DNA of 64,000 bases. It comes from JBBQVZ01 sp963695975 (lineage in GTDB: Bacteria; Actinomycetota; UBA4738; HRBIN12). Below the pieces are notes generated by a model. The model was given only the letters and a program-made list of their open reading frames with translations, made no database searches and was not told the origin of the DNA. Where the stretch lies: the NCBI GenBank assembly GCA_963695975.1, contig CAVOIB010000002.1:558001-622000 (forward strand), given 5' to 3'. Shown here piece after piece: positions 52,106-61,119 of the stretch. Each line of letters begins with the position of its first letter. Position 1 is the stretch's first letter. The translations under genes and the position numbers were made by a program.

Positions 52106-52894
52106 TCACGCCGTCAGATCACGCCGTTCGAACGCGAGGAGCGCCAGCCCGAGCAGGACCGCGGCGAGGACCACGAGGACCAACGCATGGACGGGATCGA
52201 GACCGTTCTGGAGCGGGTCGTTGCCGATGTAGTAGTAGAACGGGGAGAGCTTCTGCATCGAACGGATCGCGTCCACCGACGGCGCGAGCACGTTGAACAG
52301 GTACGTGACGACGCCGACCGACGCCACCACGGCGATCGCCAGGCCGCGCTTCCCTTGCCAGGCGCCCATCGCGAGCGCGCCCGCGCCGAAGCCGATCGCG
52401 AGCAAGACGGCAGAGAGCACGGCCTCACCGAGGTTCGCGAGGCTGATGCGCAGGCCGAAGAGGGGTCCGAACAGGGCGACCGCGAGCCACATGACGACAC
52501 CCACGCCGGCCGTCGCCACGACCATCGCCCAGAACTTCTCCAACAAGACGCGACGCCGTGGGATCGGATTCGCCAGCAGCAGGTCCAGGGTTCCGCGCTC
52601 CTCCTCACCGGCGATCCCTCGAGCGCCGGCGCCGATCGCGAGGATCATGAGGAGCAGGGGACCCATGATGCTGAAGATCTCGCTCTGGAGATAACAGGTG
52701 GGCGAGGAGAAGTCGATGCAACCGATCATGTTCCGCACCGTGTCGGGCAAGCTGTCGAAGTACTGGTTCAGACTCGCGTTCCCTTTGATGCTCGGGTAGA
52801 AGGACGCGTAGAGCAGCACGAGCGCGGCCATGCCGAGTGCCCAGCCGGTCAACGCGCGCCGTTGATCCGCCAGCGTCTTCCGGAAGACGATCAC
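52106..52894 (-). CDS. ABC-2-type exporter permease
   Basis: A protein of 262 residues with about six membrane helices. It opens VIVFRKTLADQRRALTGWALGMA, a common start for this subgroup, and has a large external loop with IDFSSPTCYLQSE between helices 1 and 2 and GIAGEEERGTLDLLLANPIPRR, the ATPase-coupling segment. The GTG start overlaps the stop of the ATPase gene by 4 bases. Together they form one exporter of an unknown substrate, likely a lipid or drug. Confidence 0.8.
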   Translation of the reverse strand: MIVFRKTLADQRRALTGWALGMAALVLLYASFYPSIKGNASLNQYFDSLPDTVRNMIGCIDFSSPTCYLQSEIFSIMGPLLLMILAIGAGARGIAGEEERGTLDLLLANPIPRRRVLLEKFWAMVVATAGVGVVMWLAVALFGPLFGLRISLANLGEAVLSAVLLAIGFGAGALAMGAWQGKRGLAIAVVASVGVVTYLFNVLAPSVDAIRSMQKLSPFYYYIGNDPLQNGLDPVHALVLVVLAAVLLGLALLAFERRDLTA

Positions 52895-53799
52895 GTCGGC
52901 TCCGAGCCATCCCGGCCGTAGAACGTGAGGAAGATGTCCTCCAGGCTCGGTTCGTGGCTGGCGATGTCGATGACGTCGAACCGCGCCGCCGCCTTGATGA
53001 GCGCGTCCGCCGAGCCCGCGACCGTGCACCGGACGACGTCCCCGTGGATCTCCAGTTCACGGACATCCGGCAGGCCGGCGAACGCCTCGGCCGGAACGGG
53101 TTCGGCGAAGTGCAGCTCGATCTCGCGCACCGCACGCGTCTTCAGATCGCCGACGTCTTCGACGGCGATCACCCGGCCCTCGCGGATGATACCGACCCGG
53201 TCGCAGACGCGCTCGACCTCGGGAAGGTCGTGCGACGAGAGGAAGATCGTCTGGCCTGCACGGCGCGCTTCCAGCACGAGCCCGTGGAACGTCTGCTGCA
53301 CGATCGGGTCGAGTCCCTGGGTCGGTTCGTCCAGGATCAGCAGCGGCGGCCGGTGCATGAACGCCTGGATCAGCCCGAGCTTCTGTCGGTTGCCGTGTGA
53401 GAGTGAGGCGATCTTCGCGTCGAGATCGGCCTGCAAGCGGTCGGCGAGCGAAGCGACGATCTCGCTCTCGACACCCCCGCGGAGCGTTGCGAAGTACCTC
53501 AGGTAGTCCTTCCCGGTCATGTGCTCGTAGAGAGAGAACTCCCCGGGGAGATAACCGACCCGACGGTGGATCTCGACCACGTCGCGTTGGGGATCGAGGC
53601 CCAGCACGGTCGCGCGGCCCGAGGTCGGTCGGATGAAGTCCAGGAGCGTGCGGATGGTGGTCGTCTTCCCCGCGCCGTTCGGCCCCAGGAACCCGAACAC
53701 CTCACCGGTGCCGATCGACATTGTGACGTCGACGATCCCCCGGCTCCGTCCGTACGATTTCGTGAGCCCGGCAGTCGCGATGGCTGGGTCGGCGCTCAC
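52891..53799 (-). CDS. ABC exporter ATPase
   Basis: A protein of 302 residues. Walker A is FLGPNGAGKTTT, the signature loop reads LSHGNRQKLGL instead of LSGGQ, which is usual in this DrrA/CcmA-like subgroup, Walker B is LLILDEPTQGLDP and the switch His is in SSHDLPEVE. About 80 residues after the ABC domain may sense substrate or couple to the permease. GTG start at 53799 overlaps the FNT channel stop. It is the second gene of a three-gene unit. Confidence 0.87.
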   Translation of the reverse strand: MSADPAIATAGLTKSYGRSRGIVDVTMSIGTGEVFGFLGPNGAGKTTTIRTLLDFIRPTSGRATVLGLDPQRDVVEIHRRVGYLPGEFSLYEHMTGKDYLRYFATLRGGVESEIVASLADRLQADLDAKIASLSHGNRQKLGLIQAFMHRPPLLILDEPTQGLDPIVQQTFHGLVLEARRAGQTIFLSSHDLPEVERVCDRVGIIREGRVIAVEDVGDLKTRAVREIELHFAEPVPAEAFAGLPDVRELEIHGDVVRCTVAGSADALIKAAARFDVIDIASHEPSLEDIFLTFYGRDGSEPT

Positions 53800-54641
53800 G
53801 ACTCCTGCCGGAGATAGACGAACCAGTACACGGTGCCCACGAGGAACGCGCCGCCGACGATGTTGCCGAGCGTGGCTGCGACGAGGTTCGTCACGAACCC
53901 CCCGAGGTCCAGGCTCGCGAACTGGCTCGGTGTCAGACCGGACGCCTGCGCAAGGCCCGGCTGATCCTTGATCACCATCCCGAGCGGGATGAAGTACATG
54001 TTCGCGACGCTGTGCTCGAAGCCCGCGGCGACGAACGCGCTGATCGGGAAGATGATCGCGACGATCTTGTCGAGGACCGAGCGTCCCCCCGCCGCGAGCC
54101 AGACCGCGAGGCAGACGAGCGCGTTCGCCAGGATGCCGCGCACGAAGATCACACCGAACGGCAAGCTCGTTTTCACGGCCGCCGTAGCGAGCGCCGTCGC
54201 ACCGACCGCGCCGTCCGCTTGCTTCCACCACTGGCCCGCCCAGACCATGGCGACGATGCTGAGCGCTCCTACCAGGTTGCCGACATACACGATCCCCCAG
54301 TTCCGGAGCAGACGGCCGACCGTGATGTGGCCGCTCACCAGGCTCATCACGATCAAGTTGTTACCGGTGAACAGCTCCGCCCCCGCGACCACGACGAGGA
54401 TCAGGCCGAGGGAGAACCCGATCCCCGCGAGCCACTTGGTCGGACCGTAGCCCAGGCTCGAGCCGGTGGCGATCGTCGTCGACAGGACGGCGCCGAGCCC
54501 GATGAACGCGCCGGCCAGGACGCCCAGGACGAACAGCGGGATCGTCGGCGCGTTCGCCTTCGCCACGCCTCGGGTCTCGACGAGCTGTGCGATCTCCTTC
54601 GGGGCGAACGCATCCATCCCCGACATCGGGTGCGTGCTCAT
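53796..54641 (-). CDS. Formate/nitrite transporter (FNT) family channel
   Basis: A protein of 281 residues with six membrane helices of the FNT fold. Typical segments are AGAELFTGNNLIVMSLVSG (the first re-entrant helix with the Lys/Thr region), RNWGIVYVGNLVGAL, and GFEHSVANMYFIPLGM with the conserved pore His. FNT pentamers move formate, nitrite or hydrosulfide. Formate is a plausible cargo because oxidation of methyl groups yields one-carbon acids. The ATG at 54641 is taken as start; ATG 54626 is possible. It is the first gene of the unit with the ABC exporter. Confidence 0.84.
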   Translation of the reverse strand: MSTHPMSGMDAFAPKEIAQLVETRGVAKANAPTIPLFVLGVLAGAFIGLGAVLSTTIATGSSLGYGPTKWLAGIGFSLGLILVVVAGAELFTGNNLIVMSLVSGHITVGRLLRNWGIVYVGNLVGALSIVAMVWAGQWWKQADGAVGATALATAAVKTSLPFGVIFVRGILANALVCLAVWLAAGGRSVLDKIVAIIFPISAFVAAGFEHSVANMYFIPLGMVIKDQPGLAQASGLTPSQFASLDLGGFVTNLVAATLGNIVGGAFLVGTVYWFVYLRQES

Positions 54642-54704
54642 GGTGGGATGAAAGCGCAATTCGTCGGATGGCGCCACCGGACGAACGACCCGGCGATCAC
54701 GGGC

Positions 54705-56123
54705 CTAGGGCCCGAGGTTGTAGCCCATCCGGCGAGGCAGGCGTGCCACGAAGTCCACGATCGGGCTGGGCGCTTCGTCGCGGTCCTCCAGCTCATCCTT
54801 ATGCCAGATCGCCTTGTTGGCGACGAAGGCCCCCGGAGTCCGCACCGGCTCCGGGGGGAAGCGCATCGGCTGCTCGGTGACGACGGGGAGCGAGAACAGC
54901 TCGTTGGGGCGGTCGAGCGCCATGGACGCCAGGATCCGTCCACCGAGGTGCGAGGGACCGACGCCGTTCCCCGTGTAGCCGTGGCCGTACGCGACCCGGC
55001 CGCGCTCCAGCAGGCCGAAGAAGGGGATGTGGTGACCGGCGACGTCGATCGGTCCTCCCCACGCCGCCTGGATCCCCACGTCAGCGAACGTCGGGAACAT
55101 GCGATAGAGATCGTCGGCCGCCACGCGGACCGCGCGCTCGTCCCACGCGAACCGCGGTCCGATCGTACGGGCCAGTCCCGGCTGCATGCCACCGACGCCG
55201 AACGCGATCCTTCCGTCGGGCGTGGTCCGCACATAGTGCAGCGCGGCGCGGTGGTCCCACAGCCCCATCCCGTTCGTCCATCGGAGCGCCTCGAGCTTCT
55301 CGGGCGCGGGCTCGGTCAGCGCGATGTAGCTGCCGCGGACCGTGAGCGAGCGGCGGAAGCGCTTCCAGCGGGCGGCCCACGCGTTCAACGCGATCACGGC
55401 CGCGCCGGCACGAACAGCTCCGCCAGGGGTTTCGGCCACCGCCGGGGAGCCTGCTCCGAAGCGCATCACGGGCGTCTGTTCGTAGATCCGAACCCCCCGC
55501 TCGATCAGGACGCGGCGCATCCCGCGGGCCAGTCGCGCCGGCTGCACCGTGGCGCCCCTCGCCGTCACGATGCCACCGTGCAGCCTCGGGCTGTCGATCA
55601 GCTCACGCACGTCGTGCCGGTCGACGACCGTGAACAGGTCGGGCATCCCCAGTCGCTCGGCGGCCATCACGTTGCCGGCCCAGTAGCCGATCTGCGATTC
55701 GGAGCTCGCGGCCCCGAGGTCCCCGTCCGGCCGGAACCAGGCATCGATCCCGTGCTCGACGCAGAATCGTCCGATCGACTCGACGCTCACTTCGCCTGCT
55801 CGGCAGAGGGCGAGCGTGGCTGCATCGCCGAAGCGGTGGCAAAGCTCAGAGAGTGAGCTCCACCAACTGTTCACGAAGCCCCCGTTCCGCCCGCTCGGGC
55901 CGCCCCCACAGATGTCCTGTTCGAGCAGCACGACGTCGAGTTCCGGCTCCTGCTCCTTGAGGAACCACGCCGTCCACATGCCTGTGAATCCTCCGCCGAG
56001 CACGACGACGTCTGCCGTGGTGTCGCGGTCGAGGGGAGGTGCGGGCTCGCCGGGCTCGTCGGCGAGCGCTTCGCGCAGCCACCAGCTACGCCCCGCGTCT
56101 GGCGGAAGGATGGATGAGCTCAT
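54705..56123 (-). CDS. FAD-dependent DAO-family oxidoreductase, PuuB-like
   Basis: A protein of 472 residues. ADVVVLGGGFTGMWTAWFLKEQEP binds FAD, GGGPSGRNGGFVNSW is the glutamylputrescine-oxidase-like motif with no GcvT domain following, and PFFGLLERGRVAYGHGYTGNGVGPSHLGG closes the FAD site. Relatives oxidise gamma-glutamylputrescine, glycine or other secondary amines. An amine substrate fits the locus and the PotABCD importer, but no PuuA or PuuC-type partner is adjacent. ATG 56123 is chosen from the family N-terminus. It diverges from ilvD. Confidence 0.8.
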   Translation of the reverse strand: MSSSILPPDAGRSWWLREALADEPGEPAPPLDRDTTADVVVLGGGFTGMWTAWFLKEQEPELDVVLLEQDICGGGPSGRNGGFVNSWWSSLSELCHRFGDAATLALCRAGEVSVESIGRFCVEHGIDAWFRPDGDLGAASSESQIGYWAGNVMAAERLGMPDLFTVVDRHDVRELIDSPRLHGGIVTARGATVQPARLARGMRRVLIERGVRIYEQTPVMRFGAGSPAVAETPGGAVRAGAAVIALNAWAARWKRFRRSLTVRGSYIALTEPAPEKLEALRWTNGMGLWDHRAALHYVRTTPDGRIAFGVGGMQPGLARTIGPRFAWDERAVRVAADDLYRMFPTFADVGIQAAWGGPIDVAGHHIPFFGLLERGRVAYGHGYTGNGVGPSHLGGRILASMALDRPNELFSLPVVTEQPMRFPPEPVRTPGAFVANKAIWHKDELEDRDEAPSPIVDFVARLPRRMGYNLGP

Positions 56124-56201
56124 CGGTCGGAGGATAGTCGAGCGGTTCATCCGCGAGGCCGGTCGCGACCCCGGCTCAGCGTTCGTGTCCGTTGATACGG
56201 T

Positions 56202-56213
56202 GTGAGGCCTCAC
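56202..56213. repeat. Perfect 12-base palindrome before ilvD
   Basis: GTGAGGCCTCAC (56202-56213) lies 26 bases before the ilvD start in the 115-base gap between divergent genes. A second palindrome, GGTCGCGACC, is at 56161-56170. Either could be an operator. Confidence 0.3.
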
Positions 56214-56238
56214 CCCGAGCGTCCAGGAGGCAGGGCAG

Positions 56239-57915
56239 GTGGCAGGCGATCGGCCCCGTAGCTGGGAGGTCACGGAAGGACCGGAGCGCGCCCCGGCCCG
56301 CGCGATGCTCCGCGCCGTCGGCTTCTCCGAGGACGACTTCGGCAAGCCCCAAGTGGCAGTCGCCTCGTCCTGGAACGAGGTCACGCCGTGCAACTACCAC
56401 CTGGACAAGCTCGCCGCCCTCGCGAAGGAGGGTGTGCGTCAGGCCGGCGCCGTGCCTGTCGAGTTCACGACGATCGCCGTCTCCGACGGCATCGCGATGG
56501 GCCATGAGGGGATGAAGGCATCGCTCATCAGCCGGGAGGTGATCGCCGACTCCGTGGAGCTCGTGATGCACGCCGAGCGGTTCGACGGTCTCGTCGGGAT
56601 CGCGGGGTGCGACAAGTCCGAGCCCGCCATGCTCATGGCGATGGCCCGTCTGAACCTCCCGTCGGTCTACCTCTACGGGGGCACGATCCTCCCCGGGACG
56701 TATCAGGGCCACGACATCACGATCCAGGACGTGTTCGAGGCGGTCGGTGCACACGCGAAGGGGTCGATGAGTGACGGCGAGCTGCTGGAGATCGAACGCG
56801 CCGCCTGCCCGACGACGGGTTCATGCGCCGGCATGTACACCGCCAACACGATGGCCGCCGCCGCCGAGGCGCTCGGGATGTCGCTGCCCGGCGCGGCGTC
56901 GCCCCCGGCGGTCGACTACCGTCGCGAGGTCCTCGCGCGCGAGTCGGGCATCCGCGCGGCCGAGATCCTCGCGGAGGATGGTCCGCGTCCGCGCGACGTC
57001 CTGACCCGAGAGGCGTTCGAGAACGCGATCACGGTCGTGATGGCCCTGGCCGGATCGACGAACGCCGTGCTGCACCTGTTGGCCATCGCCCGGGAAGCAG
57101 GTGTACCGCTCGAGCTCGACGACTTCGATCGCATCTCACGGGTCGTGCCGCATCTGGTCGACGTGCGACCGGCTGGTCGCTTCGTGATGTCGGATCTGGA
57201 TCGCGTCGGCGGCGTTCCGGTCGTGATGCGAGAGCTGCTGGAGGCCGGACTGTTACATGGCGACGCGCTCACCATCACCGGCAAGACGGTCGCCGAGAAC
57301 CTGGCCGCGCTCGCGCCCCTGGAACCGGATGGGACCGTCGTGAGACCGATCTCGGCGCCGATCCATCCGACCGGTGGCACGGCCATCTTGCGCGGCTCGA
57401 TCGCGCCCGACGGCTGCGTGATGAAGATCGCCGGCGCGGAGGGAACCGTGTTCAGCGGGACCGCGCGGCCGTTCGACTCCGAGAAGGAGGCGTTCGCCGC
57501 GTTGACGGCCGGCCACATCTCGGCAGGAGACGTGATCGTGATCCGGTACGAAGGTCCGAAGGGTTCGCCGGGCATGCCGGAGATGCTTGCGGTGACGGCC
57601 GCCGTGGCTGGCGCCGGGCTGGGCAAGGACGTCGCGCTGATCACGGACGGCCGTTTCAGCGGTGCCACGAAGGGGTTCTCCGTCGGCCACATCGCGCCGG
57701 AGGCATTCGTCGGTGGCCCGATCGCGCTGATCCATGAAGGTGACGAGATCGTGATCGACGCCGACGCTCGACGGATCGACGTGACCGTCGACGAGGCGAC
57801 GCTCGCTGAGCGGAAGGCCACTTGGACGGCGCCAGAACCTCGGTACACCAGCGGAGCGCTCGCGAAGTACGCGAAGCTCGTGGGATCCGCGGAGCATGGA
57901 GCGATCACGGGATGA
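56239..57915 (+). CDS. ilvD: Dihydroxy-acid dehydratase
   Basis: A protein of 558 residues of the IlvD/Edd family. Three Cys motifs bind the iron-sulfur cluster: CNYHL, GCDKSEPAMLMA, and CPTTGSCAGMYTANTM. The C-terminal RISA-type region SDGRF-like block reads ITDGRFSGATKGFSVGHIAPEA. It dehydrates 2,3-dihydroxy-isovalerate and -methylvalerate in valine and isoleucine synthesis. GTG start with GGAGGCAGGGCAG upstream. The threonine synthase gene begins 8 bases after the stop, so the two branched-chain/threonine steps are linked. Sugar acid dehydratase activity is less likely given that motif set. Confidence 0.88.
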   Translation: MAGDRPRSWEVTEGPERAPARAMLRAVGFSEDDFGKPQVAVASSWNEVTPCNYHLDKLAALAKEGVRQAGAVPVEFTTIAVSDGIAMGHEGMKASLISREVIADSVELVMHAERFDGLVGIAGCDKSEPAMLMAMARLNLPSVYLYGGTILPGTYQGHDITIQDVFEAVGAHAKGSMSDGELLEIERAACPTTGSCAGMYTANTMAAAAEALGMSLPGAASPPAVDYRREVLARESGIRAAEILAEDGPRPRDVLTREAFENAITVVMALAGSTNAVLHLLAIAREAGVPLELDDFDRISRVVPHLVDVRPAGRFVMSDLDRVGGVPVVMRELLEAGLLHGDALTITGKTVAENLAALAPLEPDGTVVRPISAPIHPTGGTAILRGSIAPDGCVMKIAGAEGTVFSGTARPFDSEKEAFAALTAGHISAGDVIVIRYEGPKGSPGMPEMLAVTAAVAGAGLGKDVALITDGRFSGATKGFSVGHIAPEAFVGGPIALIHEGDEIVIDADARRIDVTVDEATLAERKATWTAPEPRYTSGALAKYAKLVGSAEHGAITG

Positions 57916-57922
57916 ACCCTCG

Positions 57923-59161
57923 ATGACGGCGAGGATCACGTCCCCCAGCGCGCTGCAGTGCCGCGAGTGCGGTCAGCAGTATCCGATCGAGCCGCTCACG
58001 ATCTGCGAGGAGTGTTTCGGCCCGCTCGAGCCCGCGTACGACCTGCAGTCGATCGACGGCGAGGTGTTCCGCAAGCAAGCTGAGGCCGGTCCGCGGACGC
58101 TCTGGCGCTACGAGTCGCTCTTGCCCGGCGGTTTGGGGATCGAACGCGTCGACCTCGGAGCCGGGTTCACCCCGCTGCGGGAGGCCAAGAACCTGGCCGC
58201 GCGTCTGGGGCTCGAGTCGCTCTGGATCAAAGACGATTCCGTCAACCCCTCGAACTCGTTCAAGGATCGCGTCGTCTCGATCGCCGTCACGATGGCCCGG
58301 GTGTTCGGGTTCGAGGCAGTGTCGTGCGCCTCCACCGGCAACCTCGCGAACGCTACCGCCGCGCACGCGGCGAAAGCGGGACTCCCCGCGTACATCTTCG
58401 TTCCCGACGACCTCGAGCTTGCGAAGATCCTCGCGACCGAGGCTTACGGCGCGAAGGTCGTCGCCGTCAAGGGCAACTACGACGATGTGAACCGGCTCTG
58501 CTCCGAGGTCGCCGAGGTCCTGCCGTGGGCGTTCGTCAACGTGAACTTGCGGCCCTATTACGCGGAGGGATCGAAGACGCTGGGGTTCGAGACGGCCGAG
58601 CAGCTCGGTTGGCGGCTGCCGGATCACGTCGTGGTCCCGATCGCCTCCGGCGCTCTCCTCTGCAAGATCCATCGAGCGTTCAGCGAGCTGATCGCGGTGG
58701 GGGCGGTCGACGAGAAGCCGTACCGGGTGAGCGGCGCGCAGCCCGAGGGGTGCGCGCCCGTCGCACGAGCGTTCATCGCCGGCGCCGACGAGGTGCGTCC
58801 GGTGAAGCCGGACACGATCGCGCGTTCGCTGGCGATCGGCTCACCCGCAGACGGCTTCTACGCGCTCCAGGTGGCCCGACAGACCGGTGGCTCCATCGGC
58901 TGGTGCCCCGAGGAAGAGATCGTGGATGGGATCCGTCTGCTGGCCGAGACCGAGGGCGTGTTCACAGAAACGGCGGGTGGCGTGACCGTGGCGAACCTGA
59001 AGCGCATGGTCGAGGACGGCACGATCGCGCCGGACGAAGAGGTCGTCGCATACATCACGGGGAACGGCTACAAGACGATCGACGCGCTCGAGGGTCGCAT
59101 CGAGGCCAGCTACCATGTGGCGCCCGATCTCGACGAGTTCCTCGCGATGCTCGGAGCCTGA
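57923..59161 (+). CDS. thrC: Threonine synthase-like PLP enzyme with zinc ribbon
   Basis: A protein of 412 residues. The N-terminal zinc ribbon is CREC...CEEC, then WRYESLLPGG, the gating segment GAGFTPLREAKNLAARLGL, and the PLP Lys in VNPSNSFKDRVVSIAV (about 107). TGNLANATAAHAAKAG and ASGALLCKIHRAF are the usual later parts. It makes threonine from O-phosphohomoserine. ATG 57923 is chosen; ATG 57896 in the same frame lies inside ilvD and is a possible start. It is the last gene of the ilvD unit. Confidence 0.85.
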   Translation: MTARITSPSALQCRECGQQYPIEPLTICEECFGPLEPAYDLQSIDGEVFRKQAEAGPRTLWRYESLLPGGLGIERVDLGAGFTPLREAKNLAARLGLESLWIKDDSVNPSNSFKDRVVSIAVTMARVFGFEAVSCASTGNLANATAAHAAKAGLPAYIFVPDDLELAKILATEAYGAKVVAVKGNYDDVNRLCSEVAEVLPWAFVNVNLRPYYAEGSKTLGFETAEQLGWRLPDHVVVPIASGALLCKIHRAFSELIAVGAVDEKPYRVSGAQPEGCAPVARAFIAGADEVRPVKPDTIARSLAIGSPADGFYALQVARQTGGSIGWCPEEEIVDGIRLLAETEGVFTETAGGVTVANLKRMVEDGTIAPDEEVVAYITGNGYKTIDALEGRIEASYHVAPDLDEFLAMLGA

Positions 59162-59198
59162 TCGGTCCGACCCGGCGCCTGCGCGTTCATGTGGAGAT

Positions 59199-59229
59199 GG
59201 AGCTGTAGCCGGACAGGTCCGGAAGCTCC
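59199..59229 (+). terminator. Two-part hairpin after thrC
   Basis: GGAGCT (59199-59204) pairs with AGCTCC (59224-59229), and inside it CCGGA pairs with TCCGG around a 4-base loop, with GTAG and A as internal loop. It lies 37 bases after the thrC stop. An alternative pairing of CTCC (59226-59229) with GGAG (59232-59235) followed by TCTT also exists, so this may be a terminator or part of a structured leader for the permease gene. Confidence 0.45.
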
Positions 59230-59339
59230 TTGGGAGTCTTGCGTATCTGCTCCCCTCCGGATGGGTTGCGTCCGAGTCTGACACCGTCCATGCGAGCACG
59301 CTCACGGCTTGACCGGACGGCGTATTGCATTCTCGATCG

Positions 59340-59364
59340 GAACGGGACAAACTCGCTCCCGTTC
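59340..59364 (+). repeat. Inverted repeat in the leader of the APC permease gene
   Basis: GAACGGGA (59340-59347) and TCCCGTTC (59357-59364) are perfect complements 9 bases apart, 45 bases before the ATG at 59409. A TTGACC at 59309-59314 is a possible -35 box. The repeat may be an operator or an RNA hairpin. Confidence 0.4.
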
Positions 59365-59408
59365 GGTCAGCGACCGGCCACGTGCAGGCACGATTCAAGG
59401 GGGGGTGC

Positions 59409-61052
59409 ATGTCGAGCCAGGGGAGCGATCAGGCGGCGCGCGATACCGCCGATCTGGAACGATTCGGATACAAACAGGAGCTGAACCGCGGGTTGGGCAC
59501 CTTCAGCTCGTTCGCCGTGGCGTTCAGCTACATCTCACCGTCCACGGGCATCTTCACGCTGTTCTTCCTCGGTATGTCGGCTCTCGGGGCGCGGCTGTGG
59601 TGGACATGGCCGGTCGTGGCAGTGTTCCAGTTCATCGTCGCGCTGAACTTCGCCGAGGTGACGAGTCACTTCCCGCTCGCCGGATCGGTCTTCCAATGGA
59701 CTAAGTACCTGGGGGGCCGCGGCTATGCCTGGATCACCGGTTGGTTCTACATCTTCGCCGGCATCCTAACGGTCGCGTCGGTGTGTGCCACCCTTCCGAT
59801 CGCGCTGATCCCCGCGCTGAACAACATGTTCGGATGGCACCTGAACGACGCGCTCGGGAGCGCCGACCAGAAGGTGGTCGCGCTCATCACGCTCGTCCTG
59901 ATCACGGTCCTCAACATCTTCGGCGTGAAGATCGTCGCCATCGTCAACAACACCGGCGTCATCTTCGAGATCCTCGGCATGGTCGTGTTCGCCGTGTTCC
60001 TGGCGATCGTGCACAACAACAACGGCGTCGGCGTGATCTTCAGCTCCTCCCAATCCGGGAACTATGTGCAGTTCCCCGCGGCGACGACCCTTCCCTTCTT
60101 CCTTGTTGGGATGTTCATGTCGTTGTACGTGATCTATGGGTTCGATACCGCGTCCACCCTCGCGGAGGAGACCAGGAACCCTCGGGTCGAGGCGCCGAAG
60201 GCGGTGCTCGCATCGGTGATCGGTGCATTCATCATCGGTGCGATCTTCCTCTGGGGCGTCCTGATCGCCACTCCGAGCATCAAGGACGCTGCCGCATCGT
60301 TGGCGTCCTCCCCGGCAGTGGTCATCGGTGAGGTGATGAGCAAGGCGGGTACCACGTTGTACCTGTTGGTCGTTTCGGCGGCGATCTTCGTGTGCTGCAT
60401 GTCGATCTTGACATCCACGATCCGACTGGCGTTCGGGATGGCACGAGACGATCAGCTGCCGTTCTCACGAGCGATGTCGAAGGTCAACCCGAGTTTGCAT
60501 ACGCCGGTCGTGACGTGTGTCATCATCGGGGTGCTGTCCGCAGTGCCGTTCATCCAGTTCGTCGGCGCCGCCGTGATCGCGGTCGGTGCGACTGCCTCGA
60601 TCTACCTGAGCTACCTACTGGGGAACTTCGCCGTGATGCGGGCCCGGATGAAAGGGTGGCCGAAGACGTCCGCGCCGTTCAAGCTCGGCGGTTGGGGCAA
60701 GGTCGTGAACGTGGTGGCGATCGTGTGGGGGCTCGCGATGATGCTGAACTTCCTCACACCGTCATCGGCGGTGTCGGCGTGGGATTCGGGGTCGGCGTCT
60801 GCCTCGAACTACCTCCGGGTCTTCTCGAACCCGAAGCCGGTGCAATCCGACTACTACGTCCAGGGTCAGCAGTTGCTGGACTTCAAGATCGACTTCCTCA
60901 ACAAGATCCCCGTGATCTGGACCGTCTTCGTCGTGATCTTCATCGCCGGGGCCCTCTACTACCTGCTCGCCCAGCGGAAGAAGCCATGGGAGCCGGTGGT
61001 GCCCCCCGATGAGGATCTGACAGGGATCGTCCCAGCGGCCGGATCCTCTTAG
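59409..61052 (+). CDS. APC-superfamily amino acid/amine permease
   Basis: A protein of 547 residues with about twelve membrane helices. The first helix region reads LGTFSSFAVAFSYISPSTGIF, typical of the GABA/choline permease branch of the APC family, and STLAEETRNPRVEAPKAVLAS is the conserved loop before helix 7. It probably imports an amino acid, choline, polyamine or GABA by cation coupling. The ATG at 59409 has an AAGGGGGG ribosome binding site; the earlier ATG frame at 59325 lies in the leader. It is monocistronic and is followed by a strong hairpin. Confidence 0.85.
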   Translation: MSSQGSDQAARDTADLERFGYKQELNRGLGTFSSFAVAFSYISPSTGIFTLFFLGMSALGARLWWTWPVVAVFQFIVALNFAEVTSHFPLAGSVFQWTKYLGGRGYAWITGWFYIFAGILTVASVCATLPIALIPALNNMFGWHLNDALGSADQKVVALITLVLITVLNIFGVKIVAIVNNTGVIFEILGMVVFAVFLAIVHNNNGVGVIFSSSQSGNYVQFPAATTLPFFLVGMFMSLYVIYGFDTASTLAEETRNPRVEAPKAVLASVIGAFIIGAIFLWGVLIATPSIKDAAASLASSPAVVIGEVMSKAGTTLYLLVVSAAIFVCCMSILTSTIRLAFGMARDDQLPFSRAMSKVNPSLHTPVVTCVIIGVLSAVPFIQFVGAAVIAVGATASIYLSYLLGNFAVMRARMKGWPKTSAPFKLGGWGKVVNVVAIVWGLAMMLNFLTPSSAVSAWDSGSASASNYLRVFSNPKPVQSDYYVQGQQLLDFKIDFLNKIPVIWTVFVVIFIAGALYYLLAQRKKPWEPVVPPDEDLTGIVPAAGSS

Positions 61053-61064
61053 GCGTCGGGTTCG

Positions 61065-61089
61065 GGGGCGGCCGCGAAGCGGCCGCCCC
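61065..61089 (+). terminator. Strong hairpin after the APC permease gene
   Basis: GGGGCGGCCGC (61065-61075) and GCGGCCGCCCC (61079-61089) form an 11-base-pair stem with the loop GAA. It lies 13 bases after the stop codon. A T-run is absent, as often in GC-rich bacteria. Confidence 0.65.
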
Positions 61090-61106
61090 GCGACCACGCG
61101 TCCGGT

Positions 61107-61112
61107 TACCCT
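61107..61112 (+). promoter_or_regulatory. -10 box of a probable leaderless gene
   Basis: TACCCT ends 7 bases before the ATG at 61120 and just after a terminator hairpin, so the next gene probably starts its transcript at the start codon. Confidence 0.35.
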
Positions 61113-61119
61113 TCCTGCG

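Noticed and set aside
54012..55856. 614-codon plus-strand frame
   Set aside because: It is antisense to the FNT channel and DAO oxidoreductase genes and has shadow-like composition.
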